A stretch of 64,000 bases of DNA from Hexactinellida sp. DTS-2022 (taxonomy: Eukaryota; Porifera; Hexactinellida): positions 1,736,001 to 1,800,000 of the forward strand of contig JAPNXP010000018.1 of the NCBI GenBank assembly GCA_028753945.1, read 5' to 3'. Both the position numbers and the translations under genes were made by a program. The notes under the pieces are model-generated. The model had not been told where the DNA came from, ran no database searches, and saw only the letters and a list, made by a program, of their open reading frames with translations. Each line of letters begins with the position of its first letter. Within the stretch, counting starts at the first letter, position 1. Shown piece by piece: positions 1 to 10,590 of this stretch.

Positions 1-692
1 TATAATAAGTTACTCTCTCTGTGTGTAGTACTACTAGTCAAGTCACCACCCCACACTTCACACCTAAATTGAGAATCTAAGAAGTTGATACCGTCGCTCA
101 CTTCAAATGCTCTGTAGCAAGATCCACCATAGATCAAGTCACACCCGATGGAGGATTCTATTGAAATGTCAGAGAGTAAATTTTGTATGACCTTCAAATT
201 GTTCAAATGTGTACTTACGTGGCTTGTTACAGAAGTAGCAAGTTAATGATCCTTCACAATATAAGTCATGCCATCCATCTGTTTGCTTGTCGTCGAATCT
301 AAATCCAAAGCTGGGCACTAAACCGTTAATCCGTTAATCGTTAATTAACGAAGTTACATTTTCATTAACGATTTAACTTTTAAGTTAACTTTAAACATCA
401 TTAACGGACTAAGTAACTTCCGTTACATTGTCTAACTTTCGTTACAAGTCCGTTAAAGCCCCTATATATTGGACAAGCCTCCTCAATGCTGAAGTGAAGA
501 AAAAACCGATCGAATTTAATGCTGTTTCTAGTATACAGCAGTGATCGACAAATTAGGTGGTTTAGTGGCGTAGCCATCAAAAATATTTCTAGAACCACCA
601 AATTTTGCCTTTGGTGGCTTAACTAACCATAAATTGTAGATTATTTGACTTAGTGTAATTTATATTTTTCGTTGTATTATTTGTAATTAATA

Positions 693-1076
693 TACCTTAT
701 TATAGGAAATTAACGCGCCATGTAATTAACGCGAAGGAAATTAACGCTCCATGAAATTAACGCGAATTAGAGCTGAACATTTTCAAATACATGAAATTAA
801 CGCGAATATATTTTATAAAAAAAATTTAGGATTATTAATCTCCTGATTGAATACTATTATTGTGCCCAAATAGGCTTCCAATCTACTTGATAGACATGGT
901 ATATCCTCTCAAACTAGTTGCACATCTGAAAATATGTAGCTCGGAAGTTTGTCATCCATTATACTTTTGCTAAATACGTAGCAGGAAATTAAGGTCATGG
1001 AAATTAACGATCCATGAAATTAACGCGATTTGGAGAAATTCGCGTTAATTTCATGTTAATTTCCTATAATAAAGTA
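693..1076. mobile_element. Palindromic MITE, TTATAGGAAATTAACGCG family (copy 1, nested)
   Basis: The ends are inverted copies of TACCTTATTATAGGAAATTA (left) and the complement at the right, each followed by repeated AATTAACGCG units. It lies inside the hAT-like element at 306-1668. Two other copies of the family lie in VIRMA intron 4 (19773-19832 and 20356-20481). TA at both ends suggests a TA target site. There is no coding capacity. Confidence 0.7.
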
Positions 1077-1220
1077 TGTGTTGTTTTACGGAATCATAAG
1101 TTTGTTAAGCCATCAGTGGTTTGTTAAACCGGCTGTTGTTTATTCTTTAGCTACCAGAAAAATTGAGGTGGTAGCTTAATTACACGCCATCAAAATTTCA
1201 GTTTGCCGTGCACTAGTATA

Positions 1221-1404
1221 CAGTCGACTCCGCTTAATGGTGACACCGGTTAATAGATTTAACTGCTTAGTGAGATCAAAATTTCACAGAATTTATAAAA
1301 CGGAAATACTGTTTGACTTAAAATATTTCAGTTAAATTATCTCTCAGCGTAATCGGGTCAAAATAACCTGGTCCCGAGGTAATTCTATTAAGCGGAGTCG
1401 ATTG
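1221..1404. mobile_element. pogo/Tigger-like MITE (CAGTCGACTCCGCTTAAT ends)
   Basis: Flanked by TA on both sides. The left end is CAGTCGACTCCGCTTAAT and the right end reads ATTAAGCGGAGTCGATTG, a near-perfect inverted repeat. CAG..CTG ends with a TA duplication are typical of Tc1/mariner-pogo elements. It is nested in the hAT-like element at 306-1668. A related short copy is at 15382-15463. Confidence 0.75.
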
Positions 1405-2015
1405 TATGTCCAAGTTGTGTCAGCAGAAATTTTAGCTTAAAAATACCCAAAAAAGGCTCATTTTATATTTTTTGCACTTTAAGGTGTTTTTAGAGCAAAT
1501 TAGCAGATTTTGTTTGTTTGCATAATATTGATTAACGTTAACGGTTTATCGTTAACTTCCGTTGCATTTTTAACGAATTAACGGATTAACAGTTAACAGA
1601 GTTAACTTTTTGGTTAACGGATTAACGATTAACGAGGTTAACTTTTTGATTAACTGTACCCACTTTTGTCTAAATCCTACACAATCATCATAACCTGGTA
1701 GATTATCAGGTTGTGCAGTTGGTATTGTGGCGAAGTTCCTATAAGCACTGTTGCTACCGCTTTTCCATACAAATGCACTACCATTATTATACGCCTCAGT
1801 ATCTATATCATTCAAACCAATCCAGCAATCAAGTTGATCAGGGTTATCTGCCAAATAATACAACAGAGTATCAATTTGTGAAGATTCGATAGTAGCAAGA
1901 TTTCCTCCCCAGTCAACACAGTTCTGTTGAGCAGTCAACCAAGGTGTTGTAGCTGTAGTTTTGAAATACCCGTAAATAGAATCTTCAGTTACAAGTTCTC
2001 TACCAGTGTTGGCAA

Positions 2016-2966
2016 CTACAAAAAGTAAATGAAAGTTAGTTATTAAGTTAATTTTCTGTTGTGAAATACGTAGAAAAAGATGCAAAACTGAAAAAACCTT
2101 TGATATTTCAAATTTTAGAACGTAAGTTTCCATTGCTTTTGATGTAATCTTGATTGTTGGTAAACATTTTTATTTGTTCACAGTGAAGTTTTATTAGAAA
2201 CACTAAGTAAGTTTGTAACTAATCTCAATACTAGTCTAAACCATCTACACATGTTCTGATTTCAAAAGATTATTCTATAATTGTTTAGGAGATGGATTTA
2301 CCATTCTAACTCCATGTAGTCCTTTCATAATGTATTTTTCTATTGATATCATACTATTATTTAGCAGATAATAATTACCGTATGTGATGCACGTACCAAG
2401 ATGAGGGTTGTGGACATTTTTAATTTTGGTTAAAACACTTTTTTTGTTAACCATGTTTCAATAGTTATGTTAATGTTATACAGCTAATTGCTTGTACACA
2501 TGTTCTATTATATTTTTAGTTAATGTATACTTTCTTAATCAATTACTATTTTACAAAAGAATCTCAAAAGAATAATTTAAACTATCTGATTACAATTAAA
2601 TATTAGCATACTAATACTTAATATCTTGATACTTTAATACATACAATTTATTATAATGTATAAACCGTTTGCTGGCATTTCCCCCGCAAAGTAATTAATA
2701 GGTTAAATGACAAATATTTTTCGTTAATTATGATTTATTTCAACATTATATGGGTTTTATAGAACCAAGGTTCTGGTCCTTAGTAATCAATTCTAGATAA
2801 TAATAATAATAATCATCATCATTTGTGCAAGTGAACAAGTACAATAACAGAAAGTACTGCCTGAGGAGGCTTAGGCACTTCAAAAACTAAATAGGGTACA
2901 AATAAGAAATAAATGAGTAATAGATAAGTAAATAAAGAAGTGTAAGAGTAGGGGAAAACGGGAAAA
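2016..2966. other. AT-rich intergenic sequence
   Basis: I see no supported gene. The reading frame that continues from the lectin exon up to 2133 passes through the splice acceptor into intron. A short (ATA)n/(ATC)n microsatellite lies at about 2799-2822. Confidence 0.5.
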
Positions 2967-3810
2967 CTTAAAGAATAGGCTGGGGCATGGCCTAATTCAT
3001 ATACGGCCGTGTATGTCACCGAGAAGGCCAATAAAATAGAAGGCCAGTTTATAAATTTCATTCTAAGCTAAACTATGCCTCCTATTGTTATTATTTGCAT
3101 TGTTAATGGGGTAATCAACCATCGCGAGTCCAATGGAACCACTTTTGAGAATCTCAGATTTGTGGTTAAGCTGTTTAGGAGCCATTTAATGATGACCCAC
3201 AAATATACAAAATATACAATTCGAGTCTAAAGAACTACGAGAAAATGAAGATAATTTGCTAATATACTTAGTATACATTTTCAGAATATATAATGAGAAT
3301 GATTCTACATATCTATATATTAAAAGCGGAATTGTTGTTTGTTTGTTTGTTTGTGTGTTTCCAGAATTGATTGGAAAGACTACGAGTCCCAGAAAGCTGA
3401 AAATTTGTATACAATGGTAATTTTGTACTGCGACAACGATCTATTGGTTTTTGAAACAAAATAACGGGATTATGACGTCATAAACGCACATATTTGGGAA
3501 TAACTCTTTCAGTTTTTATTTGATTCGCCCACAATTTTAGATGGCAAGACAACATGAAATGAGACACACGTATACCGATTTATGGGTTTATGACGTCACG
3601 TGGGAATTAATTTTAAATTAACTGCACATATTGAGGGTTGGTGATTACCTGCTGGCTCCACCTGCATGATTACAGTTTAGTTAGTTCTATTAGTGATTTA
3701 TTAATAGCATACAGAAGTGCATAAGTTTAGATATTTAGATATGAATAAGTGTTTATATAAATTCTTATTTGAACTAGATAAATCTTTTCTCTATTCTGTT
3801 TTACCTCACG
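2967..3810. repeat. Left arm of a 4.5-kb inverted duplication
   Basis: This segment is the reverse complement of 6643-7491. The outer roughly 730 bp (2967-3700) look almost identical to the partner by eye, including a (TTTG)n run and two TGACGTCA sites. The inner roughly 110 bp are clearly more diverged. No protein is encoded; open frames here are repeat-derived. Related partial copies occur at 4374-4582, about 20010-20345 and about 35930-36010, so the arm sequence belongs to a dispersed repeat family. Confidence 0.85.
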
Positions 3811-3811
3811 G

Positions 3812-3935
3812 TGGGTAAGGCCGCAAAGCGGCCGTTATTTGTATTACATAGTGTCTACCACGAACTAACAAAGGTCGCGAAGCGGCCTTTGTGAGAGAGT
3901 GATCCGTCGCGAAGCGACCGAGACCGAAGGGCTCG
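3812..3935 (-). repeat. TTC-loop hairpin repeat (copy 1)
   Basis: On the minus strand it reads GAGCCCTTCGGTCTCGG, then GGTCGCTTCGCGAC, and ends with GGCCGCTTTGCGGCC. These are successive short hairpins with 6-bp stems and 3-nt loops. Two other copies are at 19073-19196 and 38280-38376. The arrangement of stems is conserved although their bases differ. The function is unknown; it may be the terminal region of a transposon. Confidence 0.65.
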
Positions 3936-3956
3936 TATATATAAACCAGGGGAATA

Positions 3957-4108
3957 CTTATCCACCGATCATTGGTAGCACCGATCATCGGCGTTTGTAT
4001 TAAAAAACCTCCCTACTTTCTACCGATTGTTTTTTTATGTTTATAAAAAACATCATCGGTAGAAAGTAGCGAGGTTTTTAATACAAACGCCGATGATCGG
4101 TGGATAAG
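3957..4108. mobile_element. Long-hairpin MITE, CTTATCCACCGATC family (copy 1)
   Basis: TA flanks both sides. The left end CTTATCCACCGATCA and the right end TGATCGGTGGATAAG are inverted repeats that extend about 55 bp on each arm, through TTTGTATTAAAAAACCTC and TTTCTACCGATTG, leaving only a short A/T loop. The left arm has a small internal duplication of the CCGATCAT block. Copy 2 is at 52971-53105. Confidence 0.75.
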
Positions 4109-4373
4109 TATTGCCATAAACCAGCAATTTACACGTTATATGGACGAAAAATAGTAAGTTGTAACTCGGATACTACTTGTATTTTAGCATGTGGTTGCTT
4201 TATAATTTTGAAAAAGTTTAGAATGTCGCCATTTTGTGATTTAGTAGCCTTTGGGGCATGAAATGTATCCCTATTTTAGTATTTCTGTTATAAAATTATT
4301 AGAAAGTAGCAAGATAATGAAATTTATGATATTTGAATTTTTTTTCATTTTTCCATAAATTGTTACCGTCATC

Positions 4374-4582
4374 GTTAAATGGCGCCTAAACAGCTTAACC
4401 ACAAATCTCAGATTCTCAAAAGTGGTTCCATTCGACTCGCGATGGTTGATTACCCCATATACATTGCAAATAATAACAATAGGAGGCGTAGTTTAGCTTA
4501 GTATGAATATATAAACTGGCCTTCTATTTTTTTGGCCTTCTCGGAGACATACACGGCCATATATTAAGTAGGCCATGGCTGG
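4374..4582. repeat. Partial diverged copy of the inverted-duplication arm
   Basis: It matches the outer end of the right arm (about 7270-7485) in the same orientation, including GCTTAACCACAAATCT and CTCGCGATGGTTGATTACCC, with scattered substitutions. Confidence 0.65.
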
Positions 4583-5291
4583 GGAATACAAAACAATGAT
4601 GTTTTCACATGCGCAAGGTGGTAGAAAATCCTAAGCAAGAATCAGTACTTATAGAAATTAATATCAACTAATATGGTAAATCATAGGCGTAGCACGCGGT
4701 TCGGCTGGTCCGGCCATAGCTGGACCAGTTTTCATTTGCTGTAGCTATATTAAATAAGAGGATCCAGTTTTGGCCAGACCACTTTCAACTGTTTTGTCGC
4801 AGACATTCCAGATCTGCGCTACGCTGTCATTGGGAATAGCAAGCGCAGAACAATCAAATTGAACAATAAACTTTTAGCTAGGAATTGTAATGTCAAATTT
4901 AGTCAATTAGTAACGAAATTCTACCTTGTTGTTATAATACCAACTACTACTGTATAGATATTTACCTGAGATGACTCGAGATAATAATAATAATATTATT
5001 ATCAACAATAATCCAAAGTTAAAGGATTTAATTTTCATGTTACTTTATCTAAAACTGCTTTAGCTTGAATTTATACTACATAGTACAACACTAAACTACA
5101 CCTGATATACCACCAAGCATGCAACGAATTTCTTAACTAATTTATTCCTTTAAAGTTCATCCTTGCTCCTTGTTAGTCCTTTGTTAATCAACCAACATAC
5201 GTATATCTAAAATGAGCCATTACTCAAACTTCCAATCTATGTAAACTTTGTAAAGTTATTATCTCTTTTTAATGTGCTCATTACTACGTTT
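4583..5291. other. Intergenic, no gene seen
   Basis: AT-rich DNA. A segment at about 4685-4860 starting TAGGCGTAGCACGCGGTTC contains near-palindromic TGGTCCGGCCATAGCTGGACCA and looks like a degenerate transposon end. There is no credible coding region. Confidence 0.5.
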
Positions 5292-5440
5292 TGGCCAGTA
5301 TTGAAATCACTGCCTTTGGTATTATTTTTGTGCTGAGTACTACGTGGGCCAGTATTTAAATCACTGCCTTTGGTATTATTTTTGTGCTGACTACTACGTT
5401 GTGGGCCAGTATTTAAATCACTGCCTTTATTATAATCAGG
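5292..5440. repeat. Tandem repeat, 54-57 bp unit, about 2.7 copies
   Basis: Three successive units begin GGCCAGTATTKAAATCACTG at about 5293, 5347 and 5404. Each continues CCTTTGGTATTATTTTTGTG in the first two, while the last is truncated. The minus-strand frame through it is repetitive (KGSDLNTGP) but has no further support as a gene. Confidence 0.75.
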
Positions 5441-6642
5441 GTTGCCGACGATCCGCTTTTTGCCTTTTTCCTCCCCTCCTCCGCCCTCCAGGTAACTTTT
5501 CAAAAAAACTCCCGATTTTTTGGAAATTGTTTCTATATTTAGATTTTATGATATATAAATAAAATAACGGGACTTTTGTTAAAATTACGCAAAATACGTC
5601 TATTAACTTTGTACTACTCATTAATTGCAATTTAGTTAATTATTCTTTTTTCCACTTATTATTGTTACTGTTATTATTATTTAAATTTTTTTCTTAATAT
5701 CAACTCGAATTAGGAAGAAAACCTTCAAAAAACGCTGCGTGGCCTTGCGTCTACATCCCCAGAAAACTCAAAGTTGTTATACTAGATATGATGCTGAATG
5801 TTTTTTCTTGTTTAGTTTATATGTCAATACTATATGCAAAAAACGGGTGAAATATGCTTTTCAACATATTTTACGAATTGTTGGCCTAATCGTCACGAAA
5901 TTCCTTGAAATCTCAAGAGAAATTTCCGTAAATTATGAGATATATTTTGAAGATATCAAAGTTGGCTACAGCTATATATAATAAAAAGCCTTCTTTTATA
6001 TATAAACTTTGAAAATTATAGAAAACTAATTCTTTAATCTAGCTATTTCGTTTTTGTTGTATTATTGCATACATTGGGTCTAGACGAGATACGCGGGAAG
6101 AAATTGAGAGCTAGCACAAGGCATCCATGTTTTTATAATATTTACTGGGCTATAGTATACTGGCCCAGTTCTTTGCTTGTTTTGTCTGTATCTTCTCCAC
6201 AGAACAGAGTTTCAGGAGCGGATCCAAAAAAACACTAATATTTTCCAAAAATTTAGAATACCAAAATAACTAAGATAATATCACTGTATTCCATTCGACA
6301 AACCAATCTAATAAATTTGTTAAACCATTAAGTGGAGGAATCAGGAAATTGTTTATCTGGGAAAGGCAGGTTTAGCAAAAACAAGGCGATTTAGCGAACT
6401 TAGAAGTGGGTGCAGACATGCTCTCTGAAACAGTTTGGCAATGTACTAGATACAAAATAATGATGATATACCGGCCTGATGTAATATTATATGTATTACT
6501 ATTACAGCTGTGATGACATTCTTTATATTTTTATCGGGTGTACTATGGGTTGGGACTCGTGGAACAACTTTCGGCCTAATCGATTTATTGTATAGACCGT
6601 ATAGTACAAATTTGATCTAGACAAGTATTACACTTGTTACCT
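5441..6642. other. Spacer of the inverted duplication, no gene seen
   Basis: It contains a transposon-end-like CAGGGTTGCCGACGATCC at about 5440, then AT-rich sequence. Short open frames at 5344-5630 and 5739-5981 have no recognisable domain or gene structure. Confidence 0.5.
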
Positions 6643-7491
6643 TGAGGTGGAAAACAAAATAGAAAAAGGATTTGTCTAGTTCAAATAGGAATTTATATGA
6701 ACACATGCATATCTAAGATTCTAAATATCTAAACTAGTGCATATCTTTATGATATTAATAAATCACTAATAGAACTAACTAAACTGAAATCATGCAGGTG
6801 GAGCCAGCAGGTAATCACCAACCCTCAATATGTGCAGTTAATTTAAAATTAATTCCCACGTGACGTCATAAACCCATAAATCGGTATACGTGTGTCTCAT
6901 TTCATGTTGTCTTGCCATCTAAAATTGTGGGCGAATCAAATAAAAACTGAAAGAGTTATTCCCAAATATGTGCGTTTATGACGTCATAATCCCGTTATTT
7001 TGTTTCAAAAACCAATAGATCGTTGTCGCAGTACAAAATTACCATTGTATACAAATTTTCAGCTTTCTGGGACTCGTAGTCTTTCCAATCAATTCTGGAA
7101 ACACACAAACAAACAAACAAACAACAATTCCGCTTTTAATATATAGATATGTAGAATCATTCTCATTATATATTCTGAAAATGTATACTAAGTATATTAG
7201 CAAATTATCTTCATTTTCTCGTAGTTCTTTAGACTCGAATTGTATATTTTGTATATTTGTGGGTCATCATTAAATGGCTCCTAAACAGCTTAACCACAAA
7301 TCTGAGATTCTCAAAAGTGGTTCCATTGGACTCGCGATGGTTGATTACCCCATTAACAATGCAAATAATAACAATAGGAGGCATAGTTTAGCTTAGAATG
7401 AAATTTATAAACTGGCCTTCTATTTTATTGGCCTTCTCGGTGACATACACGGCCGTATATGAATTAGGCCATGCCCCAGCCTATTTCTTTA
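6643..7491. repeat. Right arm of the 4.5-kb inverted duplication
   Basis: Reverse complement of 2967-3810. The outermost roughly 730 bp are near-identical to the left arm, while the inner end (about 6643-6760) shows several substitutions and small indels. Confidence 0.85.
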
Positions 7492-8160
7492 AAATCCTGG
7501 CAACGTCCCTGAATGTACGTATACGATCTCTTCAATAAAAACAAAATAATATCCGTTTCAATCTAATATTCTTTCAATCAATTCGAATGAATATTTGGTA
7601 TTTTCGTTTCAGCCATACTAATTCCAAACTTTTAAAAATTGATACATTAGTTATACTTTTAGTTAATATTTTGCACGATTATGTTCATAAGATAATAATA
7701 CAATATTCTCGGACGGACGGAGGGTAAAGTAGGGACGGACGGAGATGATAAACAAGTTATTTCTTTTATATGGCCTTATACTTACTTTTCATTAAGTATT
7801 CTTTACAGTACTTAGTTTACACTAAGTTTCAGCTAACTATCATTTAATTAAAAACTCAATATTCAGAATCAACATCGGCTGTATTTATGATTTTAATATT
7901 GTTGAAAAGACAATCTTTATTTGCAAAACTTTAATTTCGATAATTTTCAACTTTCGGAATGGGAAGGGACTTCGCCACTGGGGCATAGAGGGCAATGCCC
8001 CCCCGGGTAAAACAATTTGTAACTACTTCGATACTTGGCTGCATCGATCGTACCTATGTACAAATCGTTGCACCTACAAGTAATGAAGAAATATTAGGAC
8101 ACATGAAGAATGATTCAATGAACACTAGATAAATATCCAGGAAATATGTGATGATAATTC
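7492..8160. other. Intergenic with a dispersed repeat at 7967-8080
   Basis: The segment 7967-8080 (GACTTCGCCACTGGGGCA, GGGCAATGCCCCCC, GGTAAAACAATTTG) is shared with 50973-51085 and looks like the end of a non-autonomous DNA transposon. A small GGACGGACGGAG repeat lies at about 7712-7745. No gene is seen. Confidence 0.5.
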
Positions 8161-8164
8161 GAAG

Positions 8165-8470
8165 TTCATTGATCTTGTTGAGAAATGGCCAGGAAATATG
8201 ATTCATTTATTTGGAGACAATTGGGAGTAAACCATAAAATTTCCAACAATGATTTACCAATTGTAAATGGATTATTTCTCGGTGACTATTTGTCCGTTAC
8301 GTCCCAACTTATTGACTCTCATATGTCCAAATATAGCACTAGAGTTGATGATATACAATCGTGCTTTCCTCAATACTCGCATAACAATTGAGTATTCCCG
8401 TTTTGAATTTGGAAGAGTCCATGGAAATCAATGCATAGAACGGAAGGAATATTACATTAGGTTTCAATGA
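8165..8470 (+). pseudogene. PIF/Harbinger-type transposase remnant
   Basis: Translating across frames gives WPG, then KYDSFIWRQ, then FLGDY, then PLRPNLLT, then YNRAFLNTRITIEY and FGRV, in the order found in the C-terminal half of Harbinger (HARBI1-like) DDE transposases (PGS.HDS, LGDSGYPL.P.L.T, YN..H..TR..IE..FG). At least two frame changes are needed and no N-terminal half is seen, so this is a decayed copy. The assignment rests on motif order only. Confidence 0.6.
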
Positions 8471-10348
8471 CAAAGAATGCAAGCTAGTTATAACAACATT
8501 GAATTACATATTGTTAGCATTGCCCATAATATATAATGGAAAACCGAATTGTCCCGGAAATCGAAGATATCCAAGACATATTGATCCTATGACCAGTGGA
8601 CAACTAGTGCTTCAATTAGTTGTTTAATAATATTTTAATTGGCACATGTACAGGACGCTGATTTATTATGACTAGGGCCACCAAAAGGGTGGGGGAGGGG
8701 GCAACTGCCCCGGCACAGAATGGTGAAGGGCTAATGATATTCCTTAGCCAGTAAATATGTGAAGAATACACTATTTTAGATGTTCTTTCTGATTTTGTAA
8801 TATCATGAGAAATTGTCCACACAAGTCAGGAGCAGAACGGAATAAATAACATAATACGAAGGTGAACAATCAAAGAAAGGTGAGATATCTATTTGAGGTT
8901 GGGATGAATGGAACACTAGAATCAATGGCTAAATTGACTGAGTCACAGGCTAGCAGTGTCACAACTTTCTACTTAACCATATCTCAACTGATAACAGGGA
9001 TGCCAACATCTTAAAACCAAAAATCGGGACGTTTGCCATTTTGGCGGAAGTTTTACCAAAAAATCGGGAGGTCGAAGATGAAAAAGCGGGAGACTCAAAT
9101 ATATGCTAATTCTTTGAAACTATCATGAATAGAACGATACAATATGATTAATTTTTATGTTTGAATATCTACAATTAGGAAAGAAGTTAGTGTTTAGGTT
9201 AACAAGTGTCTAGCCTTACTGTTGGTCAGCATCAACTTGCTGGATTTGATATAGGAACAATCTCCAAAATTCCTAATACTCAAGAATTAACGAAATTGGT
9301 GCAGTTAGGCCATCTTCCTTACCTCGAAGCTTTTCCCAAAGACTTCCCAAGGTCAAATTATTCCTATTATTATTCTTTCATACAGAAAACCAAACAACGA
9401 AAAGCTAAAGCGTGAGTGGTTAGTGTTCAGTCAAGTCTCAATTCTTTTTTTTCTTTGCCATGTCGTTTAGTTCAATAGTTTGACATACAAGTATTCATTC
9501 ATCAGTTATAATCCCAAAACTCAACCAAATCCGGATACTTTGCGAGTTCAAACTTTATGATAATGATAAAAAGAAAACTTCATGATAAATACCTGGAGAT
9601 GAGCGTAGTAATTCTCACAAATAATTATTGCTACTTGAAATGGCGTGAACTTCAAATACGTTTAGAGAATAATAGTATACTATTGATGATCAGATCAGCG
9701 AACAACTAAGTTCAATACACAACGGTGAAAAAATTTCTTCCTAGGGGAAAGGGAACTCCCTTTGCGATTGCGAGAATAGTCACAATTGATTGGAGATGTA
9801 CATAACGGAAACTTTCTCGGTATCCTGGAACTTGTTTGACACTATTATCCAATATTACAAGAACACCTCAGGAAAGTTCATAAGTCACAATAATAAGGAA
9901 ACTATGGCAGGCTCATTATCTTTCATTTCAATCATAGAATGAATTCGTGAGATTTAGTTCTTGCTAATGTTTCGAGGAACGTCAACTTTTTCACTAGTAT
10001 TGCCCAATGGAACACTAGATTCTGCTTATTTAGAACAGACATTGTCATTTTACGATATGTATCGCCTGAAGAAAATCATGAATATCCATTGGATTGTCGT
10101 GGTTCGGATGCACGCAACATGTCCGGCTGATACCAAAGGACACAAGTTATCTCCTAACGAAGACCCCCCTTTGCCTACTCTCACCTTGTGTTTGTCATTC
10201 ATTGAATTCTGCGAGTGCTTGTATTTAATTAAACCATCAAAAATAATTTCACTATTTGTACACTATAAAGTTACAAATGCGAAATTGGTGTAATTGTTAT
10301 GATACTAAGTAAACTCGTTATAAACTAAGTTAAAGTAGTTTAGTGAGT
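8471..10348. other. Intergenic, decayed repeats
   Basis: It contains degenerate transposon-end-like stretches: a G-rich AGGGCCACCAAAAGGGTGGG at about 8676 and CAGGGATGCCAACATC at about 8996. The open frames at 9206-9415 and 9961-10293 have no motif I recognise. AATGGAACACTAGA occurs at both about 8908 and 10007, suggesting repeat-derived sequence. Confidence 0.45.
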
Positions 10349-10421
10349 AAGTCTACGTAGGCGCTAGCGCCGTGTACCTTAGGCGCTAGCGCTTTGGAGC
10401 TTAGCGCTAGCGCCTAGACTT
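10349..10421. promoter_or_regulatory. Triple GCGCTAGCGC palindrome array upstream of VIRMA
   Basis: Three near-identical 12-bp palindromes, GGCGCTAGCGCC at 10360-10371, GGCGCTAGCGCT at 10382-10393 and AGCGCTAGCGCC at 10403-10414, are spaced 22 and 21 bp start to start, about two helical turns. The block is bounded by AAGTCTA and TAGACTT, so the whole is also an inverted repeat. It lies about 170 bp upstream of the VIRMA start codon. It could be a binding-site array for a dimeric regulator, or a tiny palindromic MITE. Confidence 0.4.
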
Positions 10422-10590
10422 TTTTAATACCTCCAAATTAGAGGCTGTTGCTTCGTCCCGATTGCCCGAATTCCCGTTTACCTCTCTCCCCATTAATTGA
10501 GCATCTTCCCTAGCCTAATTCCATTAGTATATATACCGCTCTCAGTCTCCACTGTACCTGCGGAGCGCAATATAGCTAAGTAGCGTTGCG

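Larger units (their letters stand above)
306..1668. mobile_element. hAT-like non-autonomous element inserted in a lectin exon
   Basis: The 1363-bp insertion is flanked by a perfect 8-bp duplication, TCTAAATC, at 298-305 and 1669-1676. Its ends are related inverted repeats: CAAAGCTGGGCACTA at the left and, on the reverse strand, CAAAAGTGGGTACAGT at the right. Both ends then carry many copies of short GTTAACG/CGTTAATC subterminal motifs. The 8-bp duplication and the CA..GGG-type ends are typical of hAT elements. No transposase is visible, so it would need a transposase from elsewhere. Two further MITEs lie inside it (693-1076 and 1221-1404). Confidence 0.85.
1..2015 (-). pseudogene. C-type lectin-like gene (two or more CTLDs), disrupted by a transposon, partial at window edge
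   Basis: Read on the minus strand, an exon opens at 2015 after a good acceptor (TTTTTGTAG) and encodes most of a C-type lectin domain: a WGGNLATI block, the WIGL core motif (CWIGLND) and a QPDN motif, which in this family is the galactose-type sugar/calcium-binding signature. The exon is cut at about 1669 by a hAT-like insertion and resumes at 305-219, giving the domain's C-terminal part (GWHDLYC, then FCNK), followed by donor CACGTAAGT. The next exon, 157-1, starts in matching phase and opens a second CTLD (GGSCYRAF, then CEVWGGDL) that runs off the window. The product would be a secreted or membrane sugar-binding protein. Upstream exons beyond 2015 were not found. Unless the element is spliced out, the message is broken, so this copy or allele is probably non-functional. 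Domain identity is clear; the ligand is not. Confidence 0.8.

Noticed and set aside
2819-3061. 80-codon minus-strand frame (and a similar one at 35941-36129)
   Set aside because: Both fall in the dispersed arm-family repeat; similarity reflects the repeat, not a gene family.
9206-10293. Open frames of 69 and 110 codons upstream of VIRMA
   Set aside because: No domain, no splice-site context and neighbouring repeat sequence; not supportable as genes.
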